From contig VYZI01000202.1 of the NCBI GenBank assembly GCA_013397695.1, positions 1,233,844-1,297,843 on the forward strand: a DNA stretch of 64,000 bases. Reading direction: 5' to 3'. The notes under the pieces are model-generated. The model did not search any database. It was not told where the DNA came from and worked only from the letters and a program-made list of their open reading frames with translations. The position numbers were made by a program, and so were the translations under genes. This document shows positions 1-15,000 of this stretch, piece after piece (position 1 is the first letter of the stretch; each line of letters begins with the position of its first letter). This DNA is from Centropus unirufus. Lineage: Eukaryota > Chordata > Aves > Cuculiformes > Centropidae.

Positions 1-3000
1 CTGAAGGAAAGGGGCTGGCTTTCCTACAGAACTTCATGAGCTCTCTCTGTTTCATGTAGGCAATATGTATGTATGCTCTCTTTGCCCCAATTTTCCATTT
101 TGAGTTTGGGTGTACTAATGCATTTCTATCATACTTCATCAGTCTTCTTTAATTAACCGGTAAGATCATCAGAGCAAGAACATTTAGCACATAAGGCAGC
201 TCCAGTACATGTAATGAATAATAACAAATGCAATTTCCCAATTACTTTTTCCCTACATGCTCTCTTACAAAAGAATATGCTATTAGCTTCTTCAGCAACA
301 TTGCCCTACCACTGCCCCAGGGATGGGGATCCAGAATGGGCTTAGCCACTGTGGCCTGTGTTTCGTGTGTCTGCTGGCACTGGGTTGTTTGTTTTGCTTG
401 GGCTGCCCTATTTCACTGTGTATTCAATTATCACGCAGAGAAAGGGGCTCGGGGATGCTCAGCTTCTCTTGCAGAATGATTTGAGATCAATGGAAGAAAG
501 CTGTCCTGTCTTAGGAAATAGTTGCACTAACGCGGCGGTCCTTAGTGTTTATACAGCATTTGATGACAGATGGGATTAAATGCAAAGCAGCTTGTTACGA
601 GGTTTTAATAACTGTGACAGACCTGGGAAAAGTGGTGTGGGGTGTGCAAGTGAGCCAGCGAAGGCAGAAGCACATGATGCTGGGTGACAGCTGATAGCCT
701 TGCCCAGGAGAGAGATAAGACCATTTTTTCAAGAAATTGTGTGAGTGTTTTGGGGAGAAGGGAAGAGAAAAAAAACCCAGCCAAACCCCAACAGAGGAGA
801 ACTTGACATACCCACTGTTCTGTCACCTAACAGAGCTACTCCTGACAGCACACATTAGTGCCAGATAATGTGGCCACTAAATATAGGAGAGAAAATATGT
901 CAATGTTATTTTCAGGCTGGGAACTAAGGGAACAAGAGACTCCTTCCTGGTAAACCTGGGGACTGCAGAATTTGCAGGTTGAAAAACAGTGAGATTTTCA
1001 TCTCCTTCATTTGTTTTCCCTAGCCCTCACTCTTTCTTGTGGCGTCTCCCTGGGAGTGAGTAGGGGATGTCCCTCAGAGCTGAAAAAAAAATTCATGCTC
1101 TGTGGAGAACAGTGGTGGGGCTGCGTGCTTAGAAGGACACTGCCATGCACCCACCTGGTTTTGCTGAGGAATAAACTCGTGCGGTTGGAGGTGATGGTTT
1201 GCTTGCTTGGAGGAGTCCTCTCTCAGGTCCATTATCTCTGCTGTCAGAGAGGGAGGAATCACAGCATCTCACACAGGCAGCAGGATCTATGTGTGTCTGG
1301 AACAGTCACACTCAGGTGAAAAAGGCAGAGAAAGAAAACATCATAAACAAAGCTTAGAGGTGGATGAGGGACAGGTAGCCCTCTGCCATGATGGAATAAA
1401 GTTGGGTGGGATAAAACTGTGTTGGAGAGGAAAGGACAAGTGTTCTGAAAGGCAGAACTGGTAAAGAAATAGCTCAGGTAGTTACAAGGCTCCATTCTCT
1501 ACCCTTCTGCCTACCCTTGCTGTTGACAGTAATGCTCTGATAAGGCTGCAGAAAGGCACCGTTATCTCACTAAATCTTGTGTTGATGAACTAAATATCAT
1601 CAGTAACCCTTGTTTGGATCCAGTGCTATTAATAACCATGAACAAACTTGATATCATCTTCTACTGGGCTTGTGAATAGCAGTTTTGGCTCCATCACAAC
1701 AGTTAGAACTTTAAGTAGCTTGAGTTTGCAACGACCAATAAAGCAGCAGACCCATCACTGAAAAATATTCTTGACTAGGTGTGTTTTGGCCAATTAAGAT
1801 TTTGGCCTTTTGCAGCAGCATCAGGATGCAGCATGGTGGCTATGCTGAAACATATCCATGATCTGAGCTAGGGACATCCCAAACCCACAAGGCAGGGCTG
1901 CATCAGCTGGCTGGCAGGGAACTTGTGGGTTTCTCCTATGATTCAGAATAGAACACAACTATTTCTGCTTTTAATATAAAATAGAGTTTCACCTAAGCAA
2001 CAGATCCCCTTTTGTAGTGTGCAAACTTTATCTAGGAACATCCAAGAGGGAGTCTGTGCTTCCCAGGAGCTACTCTTGTGCGCCAAGAGAAGAGGCAGCT
2101 CCTCAGCTGAGGTCCTGTATGCATTCTACCTATTCTGAAAATAGGATTTAGTTAAAATTTTGATCTGGAGCTACCCAGATTAGGAAGTCTAGAGTCCTGA
2201 CTGCTGGGGAGTTTCAATGGCAGAGCCCAGCAGGAAATGAATTGGCTCTAGGCCTTAAAGGTTGCAGACATCTATGCATATATATATTCTCTATGTGTAT
2301 GTGTGTCTATGATCATTTGAGATACTTCCAAATCTATGGCAACTAAAAAAAAATTGTACAATCTTCAGCCTGCTGTTAAGAAGCAGATGATCTTCTGGTG
2401 TCAGGGTGATTCTCCTCCCTAGCCAGCTTGTTTCTATATTTCTTGCATGAGATTTTTTTTCTTCTTATACTATATTCTGCTGAAGACAGCTACATAGAAC
2501 TAGAGTCTCAGTTGATCTTTTTGCTCATTTCCACCCACAGAAGTCTGTCTTTTTTAACATCCTAAATACCTTAGTGACAAGATCGTGGTTCTTGATTTGA
2601 AAGGAATCTTTCAAAGATGGTTTCTTTATCCTCCCTTTATTTTTCCAGATCTGAGCACCCCAAAAAAAATATCACAGAGGTAAAGGCATGCACCTTAATC
2701 CAGAAGACTGAGGGGGTTTCAGAACCCATGTTTCCTTTGGTCTCTTTCCTGATGGGAAATTTAATCAGGTTTCTTCTTCCCCTCAGATGAAGTCTGGTAA
2801 CTCAAAGCCCTGGAGTGGAGGATAAGATCTGCCTTTTGCTCTCATCCAAAATGCAGTGAAGCCAGTGTAAAGCCTGGCGTTAACTTCAAGGGATGTTAGC
2901 TCAGATCTCTGGTCTTTAGCTGTGCAAGTTTTATCCCGCTATGAGCCCTGTGCTTTTGATAGGGCCATCTGAGAGAAGCTGTGCCCAGCTGTGTCAGGGC

Positions 3001-6000
3001 AGAAAGCAGCTGTCTCTGCTGCTCAGTCCCAAATGCCACCTATCAGCCCAGAACCGCCTTCCCAACAGGCAGGTCTTTCACATTCTGCTGCAACACAGCA
3101 GCCAACGTTGTGGGCAGCACCCTTAGTCCTTTTCTTTATTCCATGCTGGAGCTCATGACCATTTGCCGGTCTCCACAGCAACACTTTCTGAAGTCCTGGC
3201 AGGGAAGTAGGGATGAATATGTGCAGAAATGGGGTTTATCTTGATGGATGAAGATGCCTCTGACTAGAAAGCAAGTAAAAATAATGCAGAGAATAGTCCA
3301 CAATCTGCAAGCTGCTCTCTGAATTTAGGTCTGGAGTTTTAGACCCCCAGAAGAGTGTCTAAAGGGTATGTCAACTTTGCATGGCTCTGTGATTCTGGCA
3401 AATGCATGTGTATGTTAAATGCAGATTAGCTGTGCTCATGGGGTTCAATGGTTTTGTTGTTGAGGGTTTCCTTTTGAGAGAAAAGGGTTTTCTTTTTGTG
3501 GGAGTAATGCTTTGAAGTGTGGTTCCTTGACCATAGTTTCTTGTTTGGTAGTTTCTAATCCAAACCTGTCCTGGACACTTTGAAAGATGCAGGATAGAAT
3601 CAAACATGGAGCTGATGGAGTGCAGCGATGTAGGAAAGATCTCAATAACAGGCTGAAGTTGAGGTGCACACAGCAAGATACATATGGAGCCAGAAGTTTA
3701 TGCTGTTCCAGGCAGAGAGGGGCAGAAAAATACCAGGATCGCTGAGATCCAAACCTACTCTCAAGTAATAGAAAATATCCCTATGCAACAGCAGGTGTTT
3801 GTAGCGCTTACATCTGAACATAATCACTCCAGGTGCTTGGAGGGTGGTAATACTGTAAGGTGGATGATGCAATTATATAGTTTCAAGCAAACTTTCCTGA
3901 ATGCTTTGAATGACCATATAGATTCATGAACCGAAGGAGGAATTCTTGTGTTACTATAAACTGACTAATGCTCATGAAAAGAGGAGGGAGAGTCAGCTCT
4001 TCCAGACACTGCAGAGCCACTCAAACATCCTGGTACAAGGTTATGAGTCAGGGTATCAGTAACACTGCAAAAAGATTTGTCTTAGAGAAGACGCAGGGAA
4101 TGGTCTGAGATTGTCTAGCACTGGCTCTCATTGCCTTGTAAAATGCTCTCTTTCATAAGCTGTATCAGTTGTGACTAAGACGGGAGCAAGGTGAATTAGT
4201 ATCTCTGCCTAGCGTCCTGCAGGTAACCCCATGCTTTTGGAAATTGTCAGCAAAATCTGACTTAATGAGCACAAAGTCCTTTTGGATTGGGGTGGGGAGA
4301 GAAGATTTCTTGCTGTCTAGATTCTTCCTTCTCTGCCACAACAACTGAGCTTTGCCTTAGTACATACTATGCTATCAGACCAGGGAAAGGCCCAGTCTCC
4401 TATCCTCCAATGTAGCTAGCAGGTAGCTAAATGAGAGGTCACATCCCAGAGGCAGCCTGCTTTATAAATCAGACCTTCCCTTCCAGTTTCACCCTGCAGA
4501 TCTCCCCTACTGGTCCCAATTTTTATTTGTCCTTCTCTTGTTTTGTTTTCTTTCAAAAAAGTCATTCTAGAGACCAGAACAGCTCTTGGGGCTAATCTTG
4601 GTGGAATGGGGTGGGCTCCAACCGGTTTTATACTCTGTCTTGAAGAACAGCAAAACTTTGGGGATTGCAACTTTGGCCTTTCCATTACCAACCCCATTTC
4701 CCAAAGGCTTTACCTTGAGGAAGTTTTGAACACTTATGGCTCTGAGGCAAACAAGCTCTAGTAAAGTGGAAGAGCCATACCAGTTGATGGCTATTGCCAA
4801 TGTGCCTTGGAGTCATGTGCCTTTTACCTGTCCATCTAAATTTCTAGCTAGCAGATTGTGTAGCCAGATGCATGGGATGTGTTGGCACCCTGGAGTCAGT
4901 GGGACAATCTATTTAGCAGAATTTAATAGTAAGTTCTCTTTTGAGGACAAATGTTTTGGCTGAGGTGTAGTTTATGTTAGGACAAAACCCAGCCAGTTCA
5001 GGATCATTCAACATTGCCCATTGTAAAGCTGAAGGACAATGGCTATTAAAGTGCATTTTTATTCTGTGAAGCAGAATTGGCAATTATCCTTCAAAAACCG
5101 AAGTGAATTAAATAAGAGGCAGCCTAGAAATGACTGATCTCACCAGGAGGAGATGGTCTGGAGTCCCAGAGTCTGGTATGTCTCTTTTATAGAGAACAGG
5201 AATGTACGTGAGGAAGCTAAGAAGTTAAAAATGGGAACTGTCTCCTGAATTATGTTCCACAAATGACATTTTTATGGTTTGTAATTCCACACTATGCCCC
5301 CATGTACCGTGCCAGGTAGTGGTGCTGCCTTCTCAAAGCACAGGTATAGCTCAGGTCAGATTCTGCCCCAAGAACAGCATTTCAGTTGTAGCTAAAAAAT
5401 ACCTCCCCAAGAACTGATGCTTGAGGTCACCATCCAACTACACAGTGGAGTAGGGGTTCCTGGGATGGGATGAGGACAGTGAACAGTTAACTGCATGGCA
5501 AAAATGGGTCAATTGGCACTTTCTTCTTAAGCATCTGAGGAAGAAACTGGGTCCTTGCTAAGGAGCTCATGCTCTCTGTTCCCTTTTCTCAAGCAGTTAC
5601 ACCCCAAATGCCATTTGCTGTTCGGTGTGGCTGATGTAGGGCCATGCTGTCTCACCCGTGCCCACCTTTCTCTGTAGTAAGGGGTAGGTGGGTTCCATGC
5701 TAGAAATCAAGAGACATTGGACAAACTCAAGTGCAAAATCTATCAGTTGCCCCAGGTACAGCTGTGGATGCTGAGAAGCAGGAGCAGAAGATAAAAGTCT
5801 CTGACCACCCATAAGCAAGATGTAAGTGAAAAAGGAATTGATGTTTTGAAGGCATTTATGAAGGAGAAAGATGTTAAGGCAGAGAAGTGTTCTCCTGTGG
5901 CTATTTGTATGACAGACAGCAGCAATCAGGGAGCAACAATTACTTAGAGCAGAGTAATAAAGAGCCTGGAGGAAACTGCACATGGAAGATGTGTCAACTT

Positions 6001-9000
6001 TTAAGAAAATTACTGTAAAAATGACTACTTTGTTATTCAATAGCTTCCCTCCTTTCTTCTGGGTTGACACATTGCATGTGTTTACCAAACTAACAGAAAT
6101 TGTCAGCTGGATTTTGTATTATGCATCTACAACAACTAAGTCACGATTACTAACTATTCCAGGGGATGATCCAAGATGTGGGAAAAATATGACTGGGGGA
6201 TTTTAGCAGTTTGTAGGATCCATAATTAGAACAAGCCATGAGGGCATTCTGACCTGGTGCTCTCTCTCCTGACCATCACAGCAGCCCAAAAAAGGTGTCT
6301 GTGGAACCCTGAAGGATTCGTTCTGTCCTCTGTGAGCAGAGCAGAGCATGCGTTGCTAATTAAGAAGTCATGTTAGCAGGGTGTCATTTGTGTTGATGGG
6401 GACGTATTGACACTGCTCTTGGAAAAGGAGAAGAACAAGGTAGAGCTGTTCTGGCACGTGGCCCCCAAGAAAGAGAGGAAGTCACTCAAGCTGATGTTTT
6501 TTCAAGTGGAAAGGGATGAAATCAATGGGGAAAAGAGTAATTGTTCCTAGTTCAGAAGAGCACATTCCAGACGGTGGGGAGGAAAGCCCATTTTCCGAGA
6601 GAAGTGCAGCTGAGCATTTTTCAGCTGAAGGATCCTAAAAGTAGACATAAATGATTATGTCCACTTGGAGGTGAAACCTAAGATAACCACACTAAAATAA
6701 TCATAATGATGCAAAGACTTTTTCTACTCACAATATTTTTTCCTTATCTGATCCCCACCTGCAGCTGGGAGTTGACTTGTTTTCATTGTGTTGAAAGATC
6801 TAGTTTGCCTGAGATCCTTCCCATAATTCTGGCAGCAAGGGTTTCCTTCCAGGTTATTGTCATTAGTTTTCAGACACATTTGGGTCTGTGTGAAAATTCA
6901 GCTTTCTACCACAGGTATTCTCCGGGACCAAAAGATAGCATTGCTTGAAATTTTCAGGGACAAAATAAGGTAAACGAGATTTCTACTAGTCAGCATGATA
7001 GCTGGCCCTGCCGTAATGCAGGCTTTAGAGCGGGCGTGTGAGTCAAAGATCATTTATGGCCCACAGGGAGGACAGAAACTTCCAAATCCTAAAATGAGGT
7101 TGTAAAGGAAAGAAGCAGAGAATGTTTTTCAGGTTTAATTTGGGACTAGCCCAAAGGATACCCGTGAGAGAGGTAGGGGGAAGGAAATGTCAAAATGCAG
7201 CTTTCCAGCAATGCTGATTCTTTTGCCTTTTGTAGATAATGGCTAAGAGAAGATCTTTATTTTTATGGTACATGAGACATTCTCTTGCCCAAAGGAGCCT
7301 TGTATTGAACTAAGTCCTTTTATTCCATAGAGACATGTCTGGTGTTAAACAAATTGCACTTAGTTTTTCTTTTCACTCATGCAAGCAGTTATTGTACTTG
7401 ACATGAAATTGGGCCAATTGGTTACACTGCCAGGTCCTCAGATTCCTCTGTCTCTGCAGATGCTGCCGCAGGGATATTCCCCAGAACACAACTGGGCATC
7501 TCCTGAGAAGTATTAACATCAAACTTTCTTAGGGGAATTTAATCCTCACCATTTCTGAAGCCTTTGCACAAAGAGCTCCAGATAGCTTCAAAGATTGATC
7601 CATATAACTTCTTAAATGACCCAGAATCTCACCTGTAAATAGAGTTAAACTCTGGTTGCAATGTCCTTGAGAGGGAATCGGTAACTCTCAGAGCAATGGC
7701 CTGCGGCAATCTGTGGCAAAGGAGATGGAAGAGATGTTAGGAGTGCTCTGGTTATTGGTGCTATGACTTTTATTTAACATACAAATTGGAGCCACAAGGA
7801 AATTTAGCAATATGAAAAAGAATAAGATGCCAGGTTCAAAAGCTTCCACAGGGTGCCAGGGACAAGCAGGAGCACCTGCCTCTCCAGAAGCTGTGATACA
7901 AACTCATGTGCTTGCTTTTCCCATTGACTGGCTATATATTATCCAACACTGCTCAGACACGACACCCTCAATTGCTGCTTCAGGCAATTCTTTTTTTTTT
8001 TCCAGCCTCTGAAGTGGTCATAGAGAATTTACTGCTCCCAAGCTGTGATGAAGATGGCTTCACACATGGTGTGGGTGACTCGCTGCTCTTGGTTGCCATT
8101 TAGTATTTTTCTTTCCCCATCATGACCATTTCTGACCAATTAAAGATGAGAAGTTTGTTTTCCTGGTTGTTATTTCTCCTAACACTAGCTCTGCCATGCA
8201 TGTAATTTCGGCTGGCTTCCTGCTAGTTAACTAGTATGGTTCCTTTATTTAAGTGGGCAATATCATACATCTTTCTCAGTCAAATATGTTCCTCAACACT
8301 ACCTGTATGAGAATGTCATCCTCACTGGGCGTTTGTCTGCCTTCAGTTTCTATGACCTTCTTATTTCTCTTTCACTTTGGTGTGTTGGGAGCAGCCCTTG
8401 CAGTAGTGTTTGTGGAGAGCAGGACCCCAAGCTCTGACCTCCTCTTGGAGATCTGGGGGAGATGTGGTTATGTGCAGCTGCAGATCAGTGTTATCATAAA
8501 GAGAGCAATAAATTTCAGACTCTCATGTCGTTAAATTGTGCAGTTTCGTTTGGGATTCTGTCCTGATCTCAACAACTGTTTGTTAATAGTTAAGAAGGCC
8601 TTGACAGAGTCTTAACTGATTAATAAATAACTCAGGGAGGAGAAGGTTTCTTTTCTAAATTACAGGTTAGTTTGCTTTGTTTTCAATGATGTTCCTCACG
8701 TATAAAGTTTCTTGAGAGCATAAGTCAAAACAGCAACAGTCTAGAGGCACTGAAATCACTTGCACTCTTTTTTCTGTGTTGAGCCAAGGCAACTTTGCTT
8801 TGGTCACTCGCTTCCTATGAAATATGTTATAGGATTTAATATCCTTTCATAATTAAAGATTGAAAAGGCCTATGGAACTTGGCCAGAGAGTCTGTCCTCT
8901 TGCAAAATTGGATTACAAATTCCAAGTGATGTCATCTCAGGTATGAAATACTTCTAGCCAGAAGATATCAGCTTATTTTCCTAATAGAACTCCTGAGAAA

Positions 9001-12000
9001 AGCTGCCTATGAAGCCGGGATTCTGCAATTGATTTTGTTTTTCATTATGTTGAAACCACTCTAGCAAAGCATATTCAATCTCCCATCTCTCTGGATTATT
9101 TGGTGAACATTTCTTTCATCTTAGATCACAGACAGACAAGCATCAGCTCACGAGGTGTCATGTACCAGCTACTGAATATAGAGCTGTAAGAAGCAGAAAA
9201 CACAGACTCTGCTTCTTTAATTAGTTCATGCATCTGCTTTGTTAGCTGATCAGAAGTCCAAAAGCATAAGGAATATTTGGCCCAGGACACTGATAGCCAT
9301 GCAGTGAGATCATCAACAATTCTTTCCAAGACTGAAGGTTGAGGAGTTCTCCTCCTAGCTCCCAAAATAGAATTCCTGTTGAAAACCCACATAGTTGCAC
9401 TATTGCAGTATCACAGAGCCACTTCTTGATGATACATGAAGAATTGTGAACCTTGGTGGGAGTTTATAGCCTGATTCAAATGACTTCAAATAGACCCTCA
9501 CCTATGACTGAAGTCTAGTGATCTCTGGACTCTTGCTCTCTCACTCTTGTGCAGATGTGTTCCTCATAAGCTGCTGTTTGTTGGTTCTGACGTGTCTCCC
9601 AAGGGGCAAAGATGGTCCAGACACCCAGAAGACAGTTTTGTCTGCTGGCTGGTTCAAAGGCTTGAATAGTGTATGGAAAGGGTAAGATCAAATACACTTG
9701 TATTAGCTTTTAGTATGCCTTGGAGAAGGTACATTGGGGTTTATTAGGAGTGATAGAGATACTTCTCTTAAATGTGAACAGCAAGAAAAGCAAGGTGAAA
9801 TAAAGACTGTGCGGCATGGATTTTTTTGTAGTTACTTGGTGGCTCATCTCTAGAAGGAAGTCTAAAACTCTGCAGCCAGCATGGATGTTTTTGTAAGCAG
9901 ATATGGCCATAGGGAAAAAATCTGAGACATCGAGTGCAGCTGTCATGTTTTTAGAAACAAGAGAAATGCTCATATTTTTCACACATTTTAAGTCATCCAT
10001 CTTTTGAATGCCTAACTACCTTAACTTTGTACCTTTAGCAAGTCTGCAAAGCAGCTCTGCAAAATGACAAGCCATATGCGTAGAAGCACCAAGTATCTTC
10101 TCCCAGCCAAGTCGTACTTGTCTGGCACCAGCCCCCCTCACAGCAGCTCTGTCTTTGCTCTCCCAGTGCAGACAGGCCTGATTATCTGGGAAATGGCCAG
10201 TATTCACCACTAGTCAATGATGAATTTCCTAGGTTGGGTTCAACAGGTCTTCTGAATTTCACTAAAAATGGGATGCTCTGGGGGAAAACTGTTTTGTTGC
10301 AGGGTTTATGTCACTTGTGCTTTACATGAATTCATATTTGTAGCCTGAAAATGTGCAGTAAATAGGTATGTAAAGTTAAATCTGTTATTCAACTCAAGTT
10401 TTGTAGGTAGATGAGGGCAATGCTGTTTTCTGGAAAATATCTGACACCTTAGAAATGCCAGCTTCTCCTTCCTGGTACCCACATTAATCTATCTTGGAGT
10501 TATGGGTTGCATCCACACATAGTGCTCAGAAAAGGAGCAGCCGGAATGGTTAGTTTAGTATTTAGTTAAGAATAGGGTAATTACATGTGTTTAATTCTCA
10601 ACATGATAAAATCAAGATTCGGCGAGGTTGCTGATCTTGTCTTAACCCTAACAGTATGCACAGACTTAAGTTTAATACCACAGACCCGTTCTAAGGTTAC
10701 CTGCAAAAGGCAACACAACTCTGGAAGTGTGTGCCATGACCGCAGACTTATTTAGGGTGAGGCTATACATCATCTTTTACCTCCATCTGTCCTGGACTCC
10801 AGTCGTAGGCACAGACCTACGTTATGACAAGGGATATTTTTAGGCCTAGTTTGGGGGTGATAGCTTGACCTCACCCTTCCCACTGAACTTTGTAGGAAGT
10901 AGCAATCAATCCTGTTCTGAACCCCAGTTCTTCAGCTAGGAGTTAGGCAAAAAAAGAAGCATGGAGGAAGCACACGCCTGCTCCCAGGTCTGTGAGCGAG
11001 TGCTGTGTGGATGCCTTGGGTTAAGGAGAACAAGGACTGAAGACTGTGGGTTACATCCACATCCTGCCTACCACAGAATGATATGTTTAGTGCTCCCTTT
11101 TCCAAGCGTATCCTTTCTATCTTTAGGTTTTGGGTTGCAAATGTCTTTCTTGAGCTGCACAGGAACTGTAGGGCAAATGCTTTGGTTAGGGTTTTGGATT
11201 TCAGGGGCTGGTGATGCCAGGCTATGACTATTTGGGCACGATGTCTCTCTGGCACTGGGAGCATTTTCTTTAGTCCCTAATCAAATCATGCTCAGCCACT
11301 ATGAGTTGCCCTGCTTATATTATAAACTGTTTGCTGGAAGTACCATATTATTCCTAGTCCTGTGCCAAGGCTTACTTGACTTTACCTGCACTGTGAATTG
11401 CAGCAGAAGCTCCTTTCCTGCAAGGTGGACCATTTTTCTTTCTCTAGTTCCAGGGCCGTCTGATTGAAACAGGTGGGGAAGGGAATACAGACATGTTTTG
11501 GCAGCGCATAAGGGTGGGAAAGAGCAGCAAGGGCTGCAGGCATCTGAATCTTGCACTGCTGCTGAATGTTTTGTACCCTGTGCCCAGGAGCCCAGACAAA
11601 GGGGTGAGAGCAAAGAACTAGAAAGGGAAGCAGAGGATGGATGATGTCACATACCAGCACCACTTTTTGTCTCCAGTCCTTGCATAACAGCCACATCGTT
11701 GTCCCAGAAGGGGCAAACTGGAGCAAAGTTTACCCAGGCCTGGTATGCAGGCAAAAGCACAAGGTCAGCCACACCAATGCATGCGCCGTAATTGTCAGGC
11801 ACAGATGCAGATCTGTACTTTGCAAGTTGTCCATCCTGTATTCAGGCACACAAAGTATGGCACAGGGTAAATGGAAAACCTGTCCCAAGTGAGATGTTTA
11901 AGCTGTCTCCAACTTTTCCTTATCCTGGGAGGAGACAAGTGGAGCGAAATGCTCCACCTCATAATTAAAGGAATCGGAGAGGAGAGGCATGTACAACAAT

Positions 12001-15000
12001 CTTTCCTAATTAGTAGCTGTGTGGCTCAAATGCCATATTAATTTCCCTTCTCAGTGGCAAGGTGAGGAAATGGCAGAAAGCCCTTGGCTGGGAGAATGAG
12101 AACAGGTTGGGCTGCAGCTTTCTCCTTCCCCATTAGGAGAGGTCTTTGATGTCTCTGAGTAGTGACTCTCAGCCCATTAATTCCAGGCAGTTTTCAGCCT
12201 GAGGTAAATGGCAGGCACAAAACAAACAGAAGTCAAACTATCTGCCCTTCCCTGGAGTCACAAACAGAGGCTTGAGCACATCTTTCAGGGTCTTTAAATA
12301 CATAGAAGTATTTTTAGTGTTGAGTCTGGGTGTTGCTTTGTTTCTCTCCCTCCCATACTGTGACTTCTTCTGATGATCCTTGGAGAACGAGGAGCCTATT
12401 CTTGGAGACCATCCTCATCCTAGAAATTATAAACCTGGCAGCTATCCTAGCCCTCTCTTCTTGCATGTGACCTTATCTGAAATGGTCATGGCATGTCAAA
12501 GGAGCCAACGTGTGCTCCCAAGGAGTCTGCTCTCTATTGAGGACACAAGTGTCCTGTCCTCACACATTGAGCTATTCACAGCTTCTGCTGTCACTGCTCA
12601 GTCACTTTTTACTGCATCTCCATGACCTGGGAGCTGCCAGAAGCCTTATGTCTTTAAAAGGGAGTATTTGAAAAACAAAGTCTAGGATAAATCACATGGA
12701 ACGTTAGCATGTGAATAATATGGACAGGAGAAATTAGGCTGTATAACTAATAGTTCTGTGGGTGGGATTTCAGAATCCTGCAGCCCAGAGTTGCATCTAT
12801 ATAAAATGACAGCTATGCTCTCTCTCTTTTTCTATTTTTTTTTTGGGTTTATCATTTAAGAAGTGTCTTTTTTTGTTCACCTCTATTATCATTTCCTTAA
12901 TAGGGATCCCTTCTCCGCACCAGCCCTTTTAAAGATTAAGAACGAGACGATGGCTGCTAGAGGAGTGATTCACCTCATGGTCTTGCCCCATCTTCTGCAC
13001 CCAGATGCAAAAGGGCAGAGGCAAGAGAGTCAGGGCACTGACCAAAGCCTTGGGTGATGGCTCAAACACAGGCATGCTGGTCTCCAAAAGTTTCTTTTGG
13101 ACCTTGTAGGAAATTAAGTTAAATGGGGGTTATATTAGTTATTTTAGCCATTCAGGGTGTTCCAAAGTCCTGGGTTCCCTGATAACCTGAGACCTGCTGC
13201 AGTGTGTATGAGCTTGGGAAAAGCTTTTGTCTTGGACCTACTGGACCTTCTGGAAACCTGGCTTTAATGAAGGGATCACTGTTGTGCGTCTATGGGGAAG
13301 CTGACAGGGTGCATCACGCTCATAATGGCCAGTGTCCACAGCACAGAAATGACCCTCTGGCAGTTTGAGCTTAGCAGGTGGCTCTCAACACAGGTGGCAA
13401 ATGGGTTGGGGAAGCTTGGGTATCTTTGAAAACATCCCTCAAAGCAAATGATGCTGGGTAGATGTAAATTGTCCTTGAATCCTACTGTCCTGGAGATCTG
13501 GAGGCATAAGGTGATGCTCCTATGTAACTGACCCTGGCTAGTGCTTTCTCTCATTCTCCCAATCCCCACTCCATGGCTGCAATGAGCATAGCACAGCCGT
13601 AAAACCATAATCTTTTCATCTCTAAAGAAAAAATGTTCTGAAAATATCACCATGTACACTGCAAGGGCCCGTGCCAGGGCAGCAGGGAAAGTTTTCTCCC
13701 CCAGTGTTTGGCAGGCGCAGTGGCTGCAGTGGCCACGATACGGTAAGCTGATAGCGTGCTCATGAGTCACTTCTCAAACACAGAACTGGCAAAACAGGCT
13801 GCACGGGACCTCCTCAGTGCTCTGGATGTAGTAATCACCATATCCTCGCTCACTGAGGGAGGGCAAATGCATGATTGTTTAACCATTAGTGCATTTATAT
13901 TCTCCTGGGGAAACCCATAACTGCTGTCAGGACACGGACACAGCCTCACTGGGGAAATGGAAATGAGCCTTTGATGTCCTTGCCTTATTTTCCCTGGTAA
14001 GAATTCCGTTCAACAGGAATGGTTGAAGTGTTCTCTTGATTAATTTCTTACCTCTTAATGACCTGCTTACACTGTTCTTCCCTCTGCTAAATAATCTCTT
14101 GAATGAAGATTTGTGGTAAAGTTTCACTCTGCAATATTAACTTAATTTAATCATTTTTGAAGACTGAGCAGTTGTCCCCACTGTCAGGCAGGTGGGGTTT
14201 TGCCCTGGCCTGGAGCAGTCATCTCTATGTACCGCTGAGTGACTCTACCAGTGCGGTGCCCAAGCCTGTGCTGCTCAAACTCTGGCTTCAGCAAAGGTCT
14301 AAGCAGAGTCTTCTACACAGCCCGTTATTCAGGTTGGTGCACATTCCTGGGAGCAGCATCTCACCCTTTTATAGATGTTGCTTCAACTGCAGTGTGTAAC
14401 AGCACTTTCCCCAGTGATTCTCAAGAGTGAATCTTTCCTATTGTTAATCTCCCAGTCAGATTACAAGATGGTAAAACAAGGGGGTCTGAGTTTGGGACAA
14501 GAGGACGCTAGAGCCACATGCAAGGTATGAGCCTGTTGAGACCTTGACCAGCACGGCCTGGGAACTGTGATTCTTGAGGACAGCCGACATGCTCCAAAGG
14601 TGGAAGCTGTGAGTAAAGGCAGTTTCTGCACCTGAGCAGGTCTGGGTGAATGCACACAGGCACCAGCACCACAGCCCATCATACACACTCTCCATCAGCT
14701 CCTGTGGGCAGCTGCTGTGTTCTCCAAGGCTCAGTTTGTTTCTGGCAGGTGCTTGGATACACTCAGTTGGCCTGAGCTGATTCATTGTGCAGGGGCAGAA
14801 GGCCGAGGGGCAGGGAAGCATCAAGTCAGTCCATGGCACCAACCTGTCCTGTACCTGCGCTCTGTGTGTGACTCGTAGAGTCTGGTGGTGGTGTCTCATT
14901 CCCCAGAAAAGAAGGTTTGGAGATACCTGTTTTGTTCCTGCATGAGGAAAGATGTGTGGGGAAAATGGGAAGAATTTCTTTGTTCCCTGTGGGCTTTTTA

